In this document: positions 63,660-64,000 of the stretch, piece after piece
Layout of the letters: every line of letters begins with the position of its first letter
Position numbering within the stretch: the stretch's first letter is position 1
Assembly (NCBI GenBank): GCA_016722705.1
Contig: JADKGN010000004.1
Coordinates: 1,426,001 to 1,490,000 of the forward strand
Length of the DNA stretch: 64,000 nucleotides
Source of the DNA: Candidatus Dechloromonas phosphoritropha
GTDB lineage: Bacteria; Pseudomonadota; Gammaproteobacteria; Burkholderiales; Rhodocyclaceae
Direction: 5' to 3'
Translations under genes and position numbers: made by a program
The notes under the pieces: generated by a model
What the model was told of the DNA's origin: nothing
The model's input: the letters and a program-made list of their open reading frames with translations, nothing else
Databases searched by the model: none

Positions 63660-64000
63660 TTGAGCAATGTTTCCCTCTTCATCGGTAGGATCACCGCGCT
63701 GCCCGACAGCGGACGCCCGACAGGTATTTTTAAAAACCGGGTCACCACCAGCGTATTCCTCGCCAGCACCGGCTTCCTAGGCGACGAGCAGGCGGACCGC
63801 AGCGTTCATGGCGGCCCTGAGAAGGCGGTCCATCTCTACCCGGCCAATCACTACGCACGCCTGGCCCGGGCTTTCCCGGAAATTGCTGGCCTTTTCGTGC
63901 CGGGCAGCCTTGGCGAGAACATTTCCAGCCCACATCTCGACGAATCGCAGGTGCGGATCGGCGATGTGTTTCAGCTCGGCGAAGCCCGAATCCAGGTTTG
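63660..64000 (+). CDS. MOSC-domain protein, N-terminal part
   Basis: TTG 63660 start (SNVSLFIGRITALP); 113 residues before the window ends. FLGDEQADRSVHGGPEKAVHLYPANHY and LGENISSP are diagnostic of YiiM-like MOSC proteins. MOSC domains bind the molybdenum cofactor or relatives through a conserved Cys further on, not in view. Confidence 0.88.
   Translation, partial: MSNVSLFIGRITALPDSGRPTGIFKNRVTTSVFLASTGFLGDEQADRSVHGGPEKAVHLYPANHYARLARAFPEIAGLFVPGSLGENISSPHLDESQVRIGDVFQLGEARIQV

Overview
The window looks like chromosomal DNA of a GC-rich betaproteobacterium, most likely order Rhodocyclales (Dechloromonas, Azonexus or Accumulibacter-like). This is inferred from gene content and order: a leucine/isovalerate (liu-type) operon, ThrH, DUF1840, UbiK next to ComM, and a torF-glnK-amtB unit behind a sigma-54 promoter. 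No rRNA is present, so the taxonomy is not proven. There is one tRNA, tRNA-Gly with anticodon CCC.

Layout. 1-0.7 kb: the end of a LOG-family gene and a small gene split by a 110-bp MITE. 0.7-7.5 kb: a catabolic operon with both methylcrotonyl-CoA carboxylase subunits, methylglutaconyl-CoA hydratase, an FMN-binding PaiB-like protein and an acyl-CoA synthetase. It should end in HMG-CoA lyase, but at 7.53 kb only a frameshifted 5' fragment of that gene remains. 7.76-17.11 kb: a degraded mobile integron. It has the 5' stub of intI with a LexA box, an attI site, and an array of attC sites with cassette genes. The array is invaded by two IS91-type elements, each a tyrosine recombinase plus a HUH transposase, in opposite orientation, and by an attC-associated group II intron lying antisense to the cassettes. 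Right after the last attC, at 17.19 kb, stands a complete, diverged HMG-CoA lyase gene.

18-28.9 kb is mostly housekeeping: an unknown protein, two DUF1289 proteins, a metallo-hydrolase, an M20 amidohydrolase, an IS3 scar, RapZ, a NusG_II/Gx-family pair, UbiX, a LON-substrate-binding-domain protein, ChrA and PlsB. 28.9-39.4 kb is a defence island with a TnsD/TniQ-like remnant. All its defence genes read leftward: an AbiE toxin-antitoxin pair whose toxin carries a C-terminal WYL-like domain, then hsdM-hsdS-hsdR and a YgjP-type metallopeptidase. It ends beside tRNA-Gly.

39.4-64 kb is core genome: flavin reductase, MutY, an ABC-F ATPase, ThrH, PurU, a PAS-GGDEF diguanylate cyclase, outer-membrane phospholipase A, amtB-glnK-torF, UbiK, ComM, an MFS drug transporter, rhodanese, a BamE-like lipoprotein, MetH, MurB (apparently CTG-started), an amidase, DUF1840, a methyltransferase-like protein coupled to a ROK kinase, and the start of a MOSC protein.

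The part most worth following up is the integron. Its integrase is dead, but the promoter, LexA operator, attI and five attC sites can still be read. It sits exactly between a dead and a living copy of the last enzyme of leucine breakdown.
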